64,000 nucleotides of DNA, from positions 310,001 to 374,000 of the forward strand of contig NZ_WTUZ01000039.1 in NCBI RefSeq assembly GCF_009882985.1. The letters run 5' to 3'. Each line of letters begins with the position of its first letter. Positions within the stretch are counted from its first letter, which is position 1. The DNA is from Paenibacillus silvestris. Lineage in GTDB: Bacteria > Bacillota > Bacilli > Paenibacillales > NBRC-103111. The notes beneath the pieces are model-generated. The model worked only from the letters and a program-made list of their open reading frames with translations, was not told where the DNA came from and made no database searches. The position numbers and the translations under genes are program-made. Positions 35,413-43,607 of this stretch are shown here, piece after piece.

Positions 35413-38235
35413 ATGAAAACAGTGAAACGCAACGTTACTTTCTGGCTGCTAGGTTTTCTGCTTTTTAGTTCCTTTACAGCTTTCTCGGTATTTCCCGGGA
35501 AAGTTTTTGGGGAAACGAATAGCACTATTACCGCCACTTCAGATGTAAACTCGGCTTCAGCTTCGATTCAGCAAATTCGAGGCGGGAAAGGTTTTACGGT
35601 TATTTTGAAGAAAGACGGTACCGTTTGGACATGGGGAAATAATCTTCGTGGTAAATTGGGGTCAGGCCTTAATAACCGCGATCAGGCTACACCAGTCAGT
35701 GGATTGTCCGGTATTACGTCAATTGCGGTTGGTTTAACGCACTCCTTAGCCCTCAAATCGGATGGCACCGTATGGTCTTGGGGAGAAAACACATTTGGTC
35801 AGTTGGGTGACGGCTCCAACATAGATCGGTCGACGCCTGTTCAGGTGGCAGATCTTACCCATGTGACTGCGATTTCCGCAGGTAATTTCCACTCTGTTGC
35901 GATCAAAGATGACGGAACAGCCTGGAGCTGGGGAGACAATACGTACGGCCAACTCGGAGATGGTACGAATACGGCCCAAAATAAACCCGTTCAAGTCGTA
36001 GGCAACATCGTATCTGTTAAAGCAGTAGCGAGCGGAGCATACCATACCTTGGCGCTTGATCAGGATGGCGTTGTCTGGGCATGGGGTGATAATTTCTTTG
36101 GTGAACTAGGCTATGGTTATGATCAGAACCGATTGAATACGCCTATTATGGCAACAAACACGAATTGGCATATTACACAGATCGCTGCCGGATTCGACTT
36201 CTCCTTAGCGCTTAAGGATGACGGTACCGTGTTAAATTGGGGACTGATCGATTCGGATCCAAGCACGATGTATAGTGTTGTGACGAACAATGCGCAGGAT
36301 GAACATAAGTTCCCCGAGCTTATCACCGGGTTTGATCACGTGACTCAAATAACGGCTGGTAGTTCGCATGCTGTTGCATTAAAAGAGGATGGCAGCATCT
36401 ATACGTGGGGGAATAATACCTCTGGTCAATTGGGCATAGGAACCGCATACGATGGGAAAACGTGGAGCCGGGCATTCCCCGAGCATGTCAATGACTTGCC
36501 CGAAATAGCTGGGATAGGGGCCGGTTCCAATTTCACTTTTGCTATCGATAAAGCAGGTAAGCTATGGGCATGGGGGAACAACAGTTACAGTCAACTCGGC
36601 GACAAGACGCTGAATAATCAAGCTGCCCCTGTTCAAACACAGGCGAACGAATGGCTGAACCCTCCGGTGCTGCAGCCCGGCGAAGGAACGGTTTTGATTA
36701 AATCTGCTAGACAGCTGCCTCTTACAGCAAGTGAAAGTAATACATTTGTTATCAAAAATAATCAGCTGTACGGTTGGGGGAGCAATACGTTCGGTCAACT
36801 GGGAGACGGTACTCATACCTCTGCCATATCTCCGAAAGCTCTAAATCTAGACGGGATTGCTGTCATTGAAGGCGGTGATACGCATATGGTTGTCGTCAAA
36901 CAGGATGAAACCCTTTGGACATGGGGACAGAACTTCTTCGGTCAATTAGGGGATGGAACAACGACACCAAGCGCTGCACCTGTGCAGGTGAAAGCATTGA
37001 ACGGTGTTGTATCTGCAACTGCAGGAAGTAATCATACATTGGCACTGCTTAATAATGGTTCTGTTTGGAGTTATGGAGACAATACGTATGGGCAATTAGG
37101 TCATGACACGACAGCGGCGTCAAACCAAATTATTCAACTGTCGAATATCCTTGCTATCGCTTCAGGCGCTAATTTTAACTTGGCCCTAGAAAATACGGGG
37201 AAAATATGGGCTTGGGGAGATAATACGAGTGGACAGCTGGGAGACGGGACGCTGGCTAGTAAGCAGCAACCTGTTCAAATTAATGGGTTAACTGGTGTTG
37301 TCGCGATTACAGCCGGTAAAAACTTTGCACTTGCTCTAAAGAATGATGGCACAGTCTGGGCGTGGGGTTACAATGCCTTCGGACAATTAGGAAACGGAAC
37401 AACCATCAACCAACCAAAGCCAGTCAAAGTAACGCAGTTGCCTTCCATGAAATCCATACATGCGGGCTCTTACCACAGTCTAGCGATTGCAAATGACGGA
37501 AGTGTTTGGGCTTGGGGGCAAAACCTTTTTGGACAAATAGGCGATGGTACCAAGGCTAATCAAAACAAACCGGTACAACTTAAGGGAATCGCCAATGCAG
37601 ATGACGCTGCCGCAGGCGGGACTCATAGCGTAGTGAAAGCAGCGGATGGAACCATTTGGACATGGGGCGGCAATTACACAGGCCAATTAGGAAGCAATTC
37701 CTTAGCCAATCGTAATCTGCCGGCTGTTGTAACTGGACTAAGCGCTTCTTTCAATGATTTGGAAGGCCACTGGGCGAAGGATAATATTCTTCAAGCAGCT
37801 GAAAAAGGAGTTGTGAATGGCTATAGCGACGGCAGCTTTCTTCCTGATCGCGTCATTACAAGAGGTGAATTTCTGAAGCTCGCCGTTACAGCTATGCATC
37901 TGCCTATTGCTTCAGAAAACGCCAGCGGAGTCTGGTATCAACCTTATATTGATGCTGTACAAAAGACTGGGATTCTGCAAAGCGGGGATTTGCAGCAAGG
38001 CTGGGATCTTCCTATTACACGTCAGGAGATTGCCACAATTGCCCTCCGTGCGGTAAGCCCGGATTTGCAAAAAGCAAATACAGCCATTGAGCCGAACTTT
38101 GTGATGAGCGAGGCAGTTAGCAAGGGAATCATACAAGGTTTAAGCAACGGTAGCCTGGAGCCGAATGAGGCAACGACACGAGCGCAAGCGGTAGTGGTCG
38201 TCGAACGCATCGGAAACATGCAACAAAGCAAGTGA
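35413..38235 (+). CDS. SLH-anchored surface protein with 14 RCC1 repeats (two propellers)
   Basis: A 940-residue exported protein. A signal peptide (WLLGFLLFSSFTAFSVFPGKVFG) is followed by 14 RCC1-type blades of the form VWSWGxNxxGQLGDGT. Blades 1-7 and 8-14 are separated by a linker of about 50 residues, so two seven-bladed beta-propellers are expected; blade 5 (VLNWGLIDSD) is degenerate. Three SLH domains close the protein (FNDLEGHWAKDNILQ; GVWYQPYIDAVQKTGIL; MSEAVSKGIIQGLSNG) and should bind the cell-wall polymer. ATG 35413 follows AAGGAG. It lies 54 bp behind the pump gene, possibly in the same operon. The propellers probably bind a protein or glycan at the surface; the partner is unknown. 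Confidence 0.88.
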   Translation: MKTVKRNVTFWLLGFLLFSSFTAFSVFPGKVFGETNSTITATSDVNSASASIQQIRGGKGFTVILKKDGTVWTWGNNLRGKLGSGLNNRDQATPVSGLSGITSIAVGLTHSLALKSDGTVWSWGENTFGQLGDGSNIDRSTPVQVADLTHVTAISAGNFHSVAIKDDGTAWSWGDNTYGQLGDGTNTAQNKPVQVVGNIVSVKAVASGAYHTLALDQDGVVWAWGDNFFGELGYGYDQNRLNTPIMATNTNWHITQIAAGFDFSLALKDDGTVLNWGLIDSDPSTMYSVVTNNAQDEHKFPELITGFDHVTQITAGSSHAVALKEDGSIYTWGNNTSGQLGIGTAYDGKTWSRAFPEHVNDLPEIAGIGAGSNFTFAIDKAGKLWAWGNNSYSQLGDKTLNNQAAPVQTQANEWLNPPVLQPGEGTVLIKSARQLPLTASESNTFVIKNNQLYGWGSNTFGQLGDGTHTSAISPKALNLDGIAVIEGGDTHMVVVKQDETLWTWGQNFFGQLGDGTTTPSAAPVQVKALNGVVSATAGSNHTLALLNNGSVWSYGDNTYGQLGHDTTAASNQIIQLSNILAIASGANFNLALENTGKIWAWGDNTSGQLGDGTLASKQQPVQINGLTGVVAITAGKNFALALKNDGTVWAWGYNAFGQLGNGTTINQPKPVKVTQLPSMKSIHAGSYHSLAIANDGSVWAWGQNLFGQIGDGTKANQNKPVQLKGIANADDAAAGGTHSVVKAADGTIWTWGGNYTGQLGSNSLANRNLPAVVTGLSASFNDLEGHWAKDNILQAAEKGVVNGYSDGSFLPDRVITRGEFLKLAVTAMHLPIASENASGVWYQPYIDAVQKTGILQSGDLQQGWDLPITRQEIATIALRAVSPDLQKANTAIEPNFVMSEAVSKGIIQGLSNGSLEPNEATTRAQAVVVVERIGNMQQSK

Positions 38236-38250
38236 ATTTAGTGAAATAGG

Positions 38251-38307
38251 ATACAGCTGGAACACAACGAGTGAAGGTTGCTCGGGTGATCCGGCTGTAT
38301 TTTTTTT
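38251..38307 (+). terminator. Rho-independent terminator after the RCC1-SLH gene
   Basis: ATACAGCTGGA (38251-38261) pairs with TCCGGCTGTAT through a long loop, and an eight-T run begins at 38300. Confidence 0.75.
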
Positions 38308-38415
38308 ACATTGTAATATTACTCTAAAGTTAAATTTTCCATATAGCCTCATTTCCATATTTATGTATAATAGGAAGGGGGAAAGTTTCCATAAACTAGG
38401 TAGGGAGAGATTTAT

Positions 38416-39567
38416 TTGAAACATCAGATTCGCTATGTAATATTTACTTTACTAGCACTCTCATTTTGTGGGGGGAATGGACAAGTATTCGCAGCCGAGG
38501 CCACGAATGCCGGAGTGACAGCCAGTGTTTCGCATTGGCAAACGAAGGAGCTGGATGGTGAGGTTTATGTGAAGGCTTCCGACGTTGTCAAAACATTAGG
38601 AGGCAGCGGGAACTACCGGGCTGAAGAGAACGACTTTACCTATGCGTCAGGATCACGCGTAACGGAAGTAGTGAAAAAGGTTTCTCCATCCATTGTGGGG
38701 ATTATCGGCAAGCCGATGAGTGGGAGTCAAGCTTCGTCGGATAACCGTTTTAATTTAGCTCATGGCACTGGAATTATCGTTAAATCCGATGGGCTCATTG
38801 TTACGAATGCGCATGTAGTCGAAGACATGAAGCAGATTATTGTTGTGACCTCAGAAGGGAAGCAATACGCGGGTAAAACGATACATTTGGATGAAGAAAG
38901 CGATTTGGCGGTCGTTCAGATTGACGCTAAGAATTTATCGGCAGCCACTTTTGCCAAAAGCAGCAATGTCGAGGTCGGTGAACTAGTTGTGGCGATCGGT
39001 ACACCTATTACTTTTGCTCTTCGCAACTCAGTTACCTATGGAGTAATTAGCGGGACTGATCGCTCCTTGCATTCCACCTATCGATTGCTCCAAACTGACG
39101 CGGCCATTAATCCAGGCAATAGCGGTGGAGCCTTGGTTAATCTGCAAGGTGAGGTAATTGGAATTAATTCGTTGAAGTTATCGGCGGCAGGTATCGATGG
39201 ACTTGGATTCGCTATTCCTTCAGACACGGTACAATACATATTAGATCAGTTTGTAAAATATGGGAAAGTTAAACGTCCTGCGCTTGGTCTGGAAGTTGAG
39301 GAAAGCTGGGCGGCTGTTGTCGGGCTTCCTACGGACGAGCCGCTTAAGGTTTCGCGTGTGGACCCGCATACGTCCGCTGCTGATGCCGGGATTAAAGAGG
39401 GGGATGTTCTGTACTCCGTGAATAATTCCAATGTGAAAACACTGGTCGATTTAAATGAACTTTTGAAGCAATACTTACCCGGAGACAAGGTTACTTTGAC
39501 TCTGCAATCTAACGGAGACATTATCCAAAAAGAAATTACATTGCTGGATGCTACCCAAACCCAATAA
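38416..39567 (+). CDS. Exported HtrA/DegP-like serine protease with PDZ domain
   Basis: A 383-residue trypsin-fold protease for quality control outside the membrane. After a signal peptide (cleavage likely after QVFA) comes a short copper-amine-oxidase-N-like segment (ELDGEVYVKASDVVKTLGG). The protease domain has a complete triad: H133 in TNAHVV, D163 in SDLAVVQ and S236 in NPGNSGGAL. A C-terminal PDZ domain follows (VDPHTSAADAGIKEGDVLYS). Bacillus HtrA proteins have a cytoplasmic N terminus and a membrane anchor, whereas this one looks secreted or signal-anchored. The start is TTG 38416, seven bases after AGGGAGA. The next gene follows after 16 bp. Confidence 0.88.
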   Translation: MKHQIRYVIFTLLALSFCGGNGQVFAAEATNAGVTASVSHWQTKELDGEVYVKASDVVKTLGGSGNYRAEENDFTYASGSRVTEVVKKVSPSIVGIIGKPMSGSQASSDNRFNLAHGTGIIVKSDGLIVTNAHVVEDMKQIIVVTSEGKQYAGKTIHLDEESDLAVVQIDAKNLSAATFAKSSNVEVGELVVAIGTPITFALRNSVTYGVISGTDRSLHSTYRLLQTDAAINPGNSGGALVNLQGEVIGINSLKLSAAGIDGLGFAIPSDTVQYILDQFVKYGKVKRPALGLEVEESWAAVVGLPTDEPLKVSRVDPHTSAADAGIKEGDVLYSVNNSNVKTLVDLNELLKQYLPGDKVTLTLQSNGDIIQKEITLLDATQTQ

Positions 39568-39583
39568 ACTCGGATGGTGAACA

Positions 39584-41494
39584 ATGACTAAATTACGCTC
39601 TACTTATCTAATTTTACTAGCAATTATACTAATTATGATTCAACCGCTCAGTGCTTTTGCTGCGGATTCCTTGACGAAAGATCAATCGGTCCATATTCAA
39701 TTGAAGCTTGGAGAAGATCATATTACCATTAACGATCAAGCCACTACTGTTGAAACCCCTTATGCGAACAATGGCGTGACGCTTGTACCTTTGCGAGTTA
39801 TTACTTCGGCCTTCGGCGCAGCCTTGAGCTGGGCATCTGAAACGCAAACGGTAGGACTCACCTATAATGGCACAGCTATTTCGTTGCAAATCGGCAGCAC
39901 GACAGCAACAGTCAACGGTAAAGAGGAACAGATTGAAGTTGCACCTGAGTTGAAAAATGGTACGACTATGGTGCCTCTCCGCTTCATTTCGGAAAAATTC
40001 GGAGCCAGTGTGAAGTTTGATGAAGCGACTTCAACGATTACTATTTCTAGCACACGTGCAGCGGGCACGGATGCAGAAGGCATTGATTCAGATCTAGGGA
40101 AGACACATATCGGCAATAGCTATTATAGCTGGTCAATGAAGTATCCGACAGGCCTGGTGAAGAGTTATCAGAGCTTTAAGGAAGATTACGTTTCATTCGA
40201 TGACGCAAATGGAGAGTACCGCTTTAATGTATCGGTAAAGTCTGATATGACCGAGAATATGTCGGAGGATGCTCTGCTGGATTTGCTAGTGGATCAAACG
40301 GATGATGAACCGATTTTAGAAAAGAAATATGTTTCAAGCGGTACACGTCCATATGCGCTCATTAAATCCAAGGATGATGATGAACTCTATGAATATCGCG
40401 CTTATCAAAGCGGCGACAAAGTGTATATCATCATTTTCACGATTGAAAAGGAAGAAAATGATAAAATTATTACGAAACATAACGGATACCAAGATCTACT
40501 AAACAGCTTTCAATTATCATTTGATACCAGTGTCAAAACCTTGAAAGACCTTTCATCAGTGAAAGATGGATTGCGCTTGTATACGGATGAAACGTATGGA
40601 ATTTCCATCAAGATTCCAGCCGAGTGGTCCAAAACCGGAAGCAACAGCGAAATGATTCAGTTCACTGATCCGAAGAAAAAAAGAAGCATCAGTTATAAAG
40701 TGACTTCAAAGACGGAAAGCGACACACTGCAAAAGTGGTCTGAGCGTACCGCGGACAACTATACACAGCTATACGCTCCAGCGTATAGGAAAACGGAAGC
40801 TGCACGTAATCTCGTGGTTGACGGGAATCAGGCGCATGTGTCGCGAACGTCGAATACATTTGACTCCCGCATTTGGGATTCAACCGAGAATGTGTATCTC
40901 ATCAAAGGAAATTATAAGTATTATATTGTGATTGATTTTAGCAATAAAGATGATCTTTCTGATAGCTTCATTCAAACCACTTTGCAATCAATTAAGATTG
41001 GTAAACCTTCCAGTTCGATCGGGACGATTAAAGACAGCTCGGAAAACTTGGACCGTTCGAAAACGAGTGTAGTGAAGAATAAGAACTATAACTATACTAT
41101 TTCAATTCCTGATTACTGGAAGCTTAATTCAAGTCAAAGCAAAAATGGCACGCTGGAATACGCGTTTGGGATGGGGCATTTTCTTTTTCTAGCTGCTGAT
41201 TCGGAGTTATCTAATTTAACCACCCAAGATATTGTCAAGCAGTTTAAGGAAAAAGCTCTCGCTCAGTACGGCGGCACTGATGTCAAAGAGACTGTCAACC
41301 GGACGGAAACGATTGATGGTGTTCAAGCGATGTGGCTAGAATGGGAGTTCAAGGACCTTGTAACGACAATGAGTCTCCTTCAAAAGGACGGCAATTATTA
41401 TCTGTTCACGGCCGTTTATCCGAAGGCGATTCAAACGGATTTCTTGCAAAAGCAAATTCAGGATACGATCAAGTCATTCCAAACAACGAAATAA
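39584..41494 (+). CDS. Exported protein: copper-amine-oxidase-N domain plus three PsbP-like repeats
   Basis: A 636-residue secreted protein. The signal peptide (LRSTYLILLAIILIMIQPLSA) is followed by a copper amine oxidase N-terminal-like domain (about residues 35-155, with VTLVPLRVITSAFGAALSW and TTMVPLRFISEKFGASVKF). Three related domains then start near YYSWSMKYPTGLV, YGISIKIPAEWSK and YNYTISIPDYWKL; they resemble PsbP-like folds found in surface proteins. No catalytic motif is seen. ATG 39584 has a GGATGG site. It is in an operon with the HtrA-like protease, whose own N terminus carries the same kind of domain. A terminator follows. Confidence 0.8.
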   Translation: MTKLRSTYLILLAIILIMIQPLSAFAADSLTKDQSVHIQLKLGEDHITINDQATTVETPYANNGVTLVPLRVITSAFGAALSWASETQTVGLTYNGTAISLQIGSTTATVNGKEEQIEVAPELKNGTTMVPLRFISEKFGASVKFDEATSTITISSTRAAGTDAEGIDSDLGKTHIGNSYYSWSMKYPTGLVKSYQSFKEDYVSFDDANGEYRFNVSVKSDMTENMSEDALLDLLVDQTDDEPILEKKYVSSGTRPYALIKSKDDDELYEYRAYQSGDKVYIIIFTIEKEENDKIITKHNGYQDLLNSFQLSFDTSVKTLKDLSSVKDGLRLYTDETYGISIKIPAEWSKTGSNSEMIQFTDPKKKRSISYKVTSKTESDTLQKWSERTADNYTQLYAPAYRKTEAARNLVVDGNQAHVSRTSNTFDSRIWDSTENVYLIKGNYKYYIVIDFSNKDDLSDSFIQTTLQSIKIGKPSSSIGTIKDSSENLDRSKTSVVKNKNYNYTISIPDYWKLNSSQSKNGTLEYAFGMGHFLFLAADSELSNLTTQDIVKQFKEKALAQYGGTDVKETVNRTETIDGVQAMWLEWEFKDLVTTMSLLQKDGNYYLFTAVYPKAIQTDFLQKQIQDTIKSFQTTK

Positions 41495-41505
41495 TGCATG
41501 ACACG

Positions 41506-41540
41506 AAAAAAGCTGGAGGTCATCTCCGGCTTTTTTTTTG
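41506..41540 (+). terminator. Rho-independent terminator
   Basis: AAAAAAGCTGGA (41506-41517) pairs with TCCGGCTTTTTT (41525-41536) with one wobble pair, and the T-run continues to 41539. It ends the protease operon. Confidence 0.9.
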
Positions 41541-41599
41541 TTTTATAGCGATTCACCAGCTGACGGTATAGAAGCTGCATAAGGTTGAGAGGGAGACAT

Positions 41600-41840
41600 A
41601 ACGCGCGGGTAGCTAAAGAGTGGACTTTTTTTACCCTCAAAGGTGAAATAACAGGAATTTCTACAGTTAAAAATGGCGCTGAGAAAGGATTTTGTAGAAT
41701 AGAAGGAGTTTCTCCAGTTAATTTGGCCACAACAGCCCCTTTTATGAGAAAACGAGGGGAATAGCTGGAATATTTCCATCTAATCCCATATGAGCAGCTC
41801 ATTTGAACAAATTAGCCGTATTATTTCCATGTAATGGTGT
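41600..41840. repeat. Probable interspersed intergenic repeat element
   Basis: The gap 41541-42003 holds no convincing gene. It contains a degenerate 17-bp motif several times: GGAATTTCTACAGTTAA (41654-41670), GGAGTTTCTCCAGTTAA (41705-41721) and weaker forms near 41765 and 41823. The minus strand stays open for more than 100 codons here, but the translation (KLTGETPSILQNPFSAPF) looks like translated repeat and has no ribosome binding site. From memory, similar translated stretches are common as short hypothetical proteins in Paenibacillus; this was not verified. Confidence 0.4.
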
Positions 41841-42003
41841 CAGCGACTTGTTCGTTGGCGCTTTTTTAAATGTGGTAAAATAAACCATTTAAATATAGCG
41901 GCTATCCAAATTTACATAAAGTAAATGCAGAATTTATATAATCCCCGAACTCTTTTTATATACTTAAATTGTTTGAATATAGGGACTAGGGTGGTAGAAC
42001 ATA

Positions 42004-42543
42004 ATGATAAAAAAACGTAATTTGCAAGAATGCCATTCTCTTTTTAACTTATTAAATGATCCAGAGGTTTTTCCTTATGTTCGTTATAAATGTCAATCGT
42101 ATGAAGAGTATTTATTCGTCACTAAACAGCTAATTGTTGAAGAAGACCAGCAGACATGTATTTCTAGAACGATTCTTAACGAAATGGGTCATCCTATTGG
42201 CACCATTGATTTATATGACATTGTGAATAAAGCAGGCTTCTTGGCGACATGGATTGGAGCCCCTTATTTTGGAAAAGGTTATAATCAACGAGCGAAGGAA
42301 TCGTTTTTTACTGAGCTCTTCCTTACGCATCATATTGAAACGGTGTTCTTGAAAATCCGGAAACAAAATATACGATCAAAGAAAGCAGTTGAAAAACTGC
42401 CGTATGCCAAGTTTGCAAATGATTTAAACCCGCAAATCTATGCATCTATCAATCATACACAGCAGCTCTATGATTTGTATCAAGTAGAACGATTAGACTT
42501 TCTTGAGATTAGTGAAGGTATGCAGCATGAGGTTGCTACCTAA
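42004..42543 (+). CDS. GNAT-family N-acetyltransferase (RimJ/RimL-like)
   Basis: A 179-residue cytoplasmic protein of the GNAT fold. The start (IKKRNLQECHSLFNLLNDPEVFPYV), the core ISRTILNEMGHPIGTIDLYD, the acetyl-CoA loop region WIGAPYFGKGYNQRAKESF and the end VFLKIRKQNIRSKKAVEKL follow the Acetyltransf_3 pattern. The acetyl-CoA loop is a variant of Q/RxxGxG/A. The acceptor may be a protein N terminus or a small amine; it cannot be assigned. ATG 42004 has only a weak site (GGTGGTAG). It has its own terminator. Confidence 0.8.
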   Translation: MIKKRNLQECHSLFNLLNDPEVFPYVRYKCQSYEEYLFVTKQLIVEEDQQTCISRTILNEMGHPIGTIDLYDIVNKAGFLATWIGAPYFGKGYNQRAKESFFTELFLTHHIETVFLKIRKQNIRSKKAVEKLPYAKFANDLNPQIYASINHTQQLYDLYQVERLDFLEISEGMQHEVAT

Positions 42544-42546
42544 GAG

Positions 42547-42580
42547 AACCGGTACTCCGATGGGGTGCCGGTTTGTTTTG
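42547..42580 (+). terminator. Rho-independent terminator after the acetyltransferase gene
   Basis: AACCGGTAC (42547-42555) pairs with GTGCCGGTT (42565-42573) with one wobble pair, followed by a T-rich run. Confidence 0.85.
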
Positions 42581-42679
42581 TTTTTAGGAGATAAGTGCTA
42601 ACAGTTAAGTTCAGGAGGAGGAGTATAAACACCAATATGGAATTTATTTACTTAGAGCTTCTTGTTTGAGGTGATGTTA

Positions 42680-42844
42680 ATGCTGGAAGAGATACTCACT
42701 ATTATTTTCGGTGTTGCAATCTTCCTGGTTTTCAAAATGAAGTTAGGCAAAGACAAGTTTTCATGGAGAGATTATATATTTGAATTGATCGGGATTACGG
42801 TTTTCATCTTAATTATGAAATGGCTCATATCGTTTTTTAGGTAA
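42680..42844 (+). CDS. Small two-helix membrane protein, unknown function
   Basis: A 54-residue protein with two hydrophobic helices (ILTIIFGVAIFLVFKM and LIGITVFILIMKWLISFF) joined by a charged loop (KLGKDKFSWRDYIFE). ATG 42680 has GAGGTG six bases upstream; a TTG at 42662 is a less likely start. No family is recognised. It lies in a short stretch with several ribosome binding sites and very small reading frames. Confidence 0.55.
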   Translation: MLEEILTIIFGVAIFLVFKMKLGKDKFSWRDYIFELIGITVFILIMKWLISFFR

Positions 42845-42873
42845 TGAAGTAAACATTTAAGGAGGCGGAACCA

Positions 42874-42930
42874 ATGAAATTTATCGTTTCGGCAAGTGTA
42901 ATTGTGGGTGGATACTTTGCCAATGTCTGA
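42874..42930 (+). CDS. Possible 18-residue leader or microprotein
   Basis: A very good AAGGAGG site lies just before ATG 42874, and the frame stops after 18 codons (MKFIVSASVIVGGYFANV). A second frame starts at ATG 42923 inside its end and runs into the kinase gene at 43008. It may be a leader peptide, a microprotein with one hydrophobic segment, or the stub of a decayed gene. Confidence 0.3.
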   Translation: MKFIVSASVIVGGYFANV

Positions 42931-43007
42931 GTACTACATTCAATTACGAAAACAAAAGAATCGAATTTACAGCAGTTTAACTCTAGCAACTAAAGGCGAG
43001 GGAAAGC

Positions 43008-43508
43008 ATGAACATTGTTCTAATAGGCATGTCCGGTGCTGGTAAGAGTACATTAGGAGTATTGCTTGCAAAAGCTTTAGGAATGGACTTCGTGGATACA
43101 GATATTGTTATCCAACAGCACCAGGGAAGGTTGCTTCAAGATATCATTGATCATGAAGGTATTGAAAAATTTTTGAAAATCGAAGAAAGAATCGTGTCAG
43201 CATTACAAGTAAATAATTCTATTATTTCCACAGGCGGAAGCGTTATCTATTCAGAAAAAGCTATGGATATGCTTAGACAAAATAGCCAGATTATTTATTT
43301 GCATGTTCCATATGAAGAAATTAAAAGAAGACTAATAAATATCACAACAAGAGGCATTGTCATAAGAAAAGGTAATCGTCTAAGAGATGTTTATGAGGAA
43401 CGAGTCCCTTTATACGAAAAATATAGTACGCTGACTATTGATTGCTTCAATAAGGATATTGAACAATGCATAAGCGAAATGATAACAAATACACCTAGAG
43501 ATCTTTAA
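43008..43508 (+). CDS. Shikimate-kinase-like protein
   Basis: A 166-residue P-loop kinase of the AroK fold, which in the family phosphorylates shikimate with ATP. Seen are the Walker A motif GMSGAGKST, the DTD substrate-binding motif, TGGSVIYS in place of the usual GGG, and the lid and C-terminal region TRGIVIRKGNRLRDVYEERVPLY with the conserved RxPLY. ATG 43008 follows GGCGAGGG. It stands alone, away from other aromatic amino acid genes, so it may be a paralogue with another small-molecule substrate. Confidence 0.75.
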   Translation: MNIVLIGMSGAGKSTLGVLLAKALGMDFVDTDIVIQQHQGRLLQDIIDHEGIEKFLKIEERIVSALQVNNSIISTGGSVIYSEKAMDMLRQNSQIIYLHVPYEEIKRRLINITTRGIVIRKGNRLRDVYEERVPLYEKYSTLTIDCFNKDIEQCISEMITNTPRDL

Positions 43509-43554
43509 AGAATGATTTTCCCCCTAATCAAAGGATTCCTATCACCTCACAGTC

Positions 43555-43567
43555 ATCCCTCAGGGAT
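43555..43567. promoter_or_regulatory. Short perfect palindrome upstream of the first GH38 gene
   Basis: ATCCCTCAGGGAT is a perfect 6-1-6 palindrome 40 bp upstream of the GH38 start, just before an AT-rich TATATAAAAC stretch that could contain a -10 box. It could be an operator; no matching copy was noticed elsewhere in the window. Confidence 0.3.
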
Positions 43568-43607
43568 ATAGACTTATATAAAACTATGGTTTGAAGGGAG
43601 TATGTCA

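Noticed and set aside
41458-41802. 114-codon minus-strand frame
   Set aside because: It overlaps the end of the 39584 gene and its terminator, has no ribosome binding site, and appears to be translated intergenic repeat.
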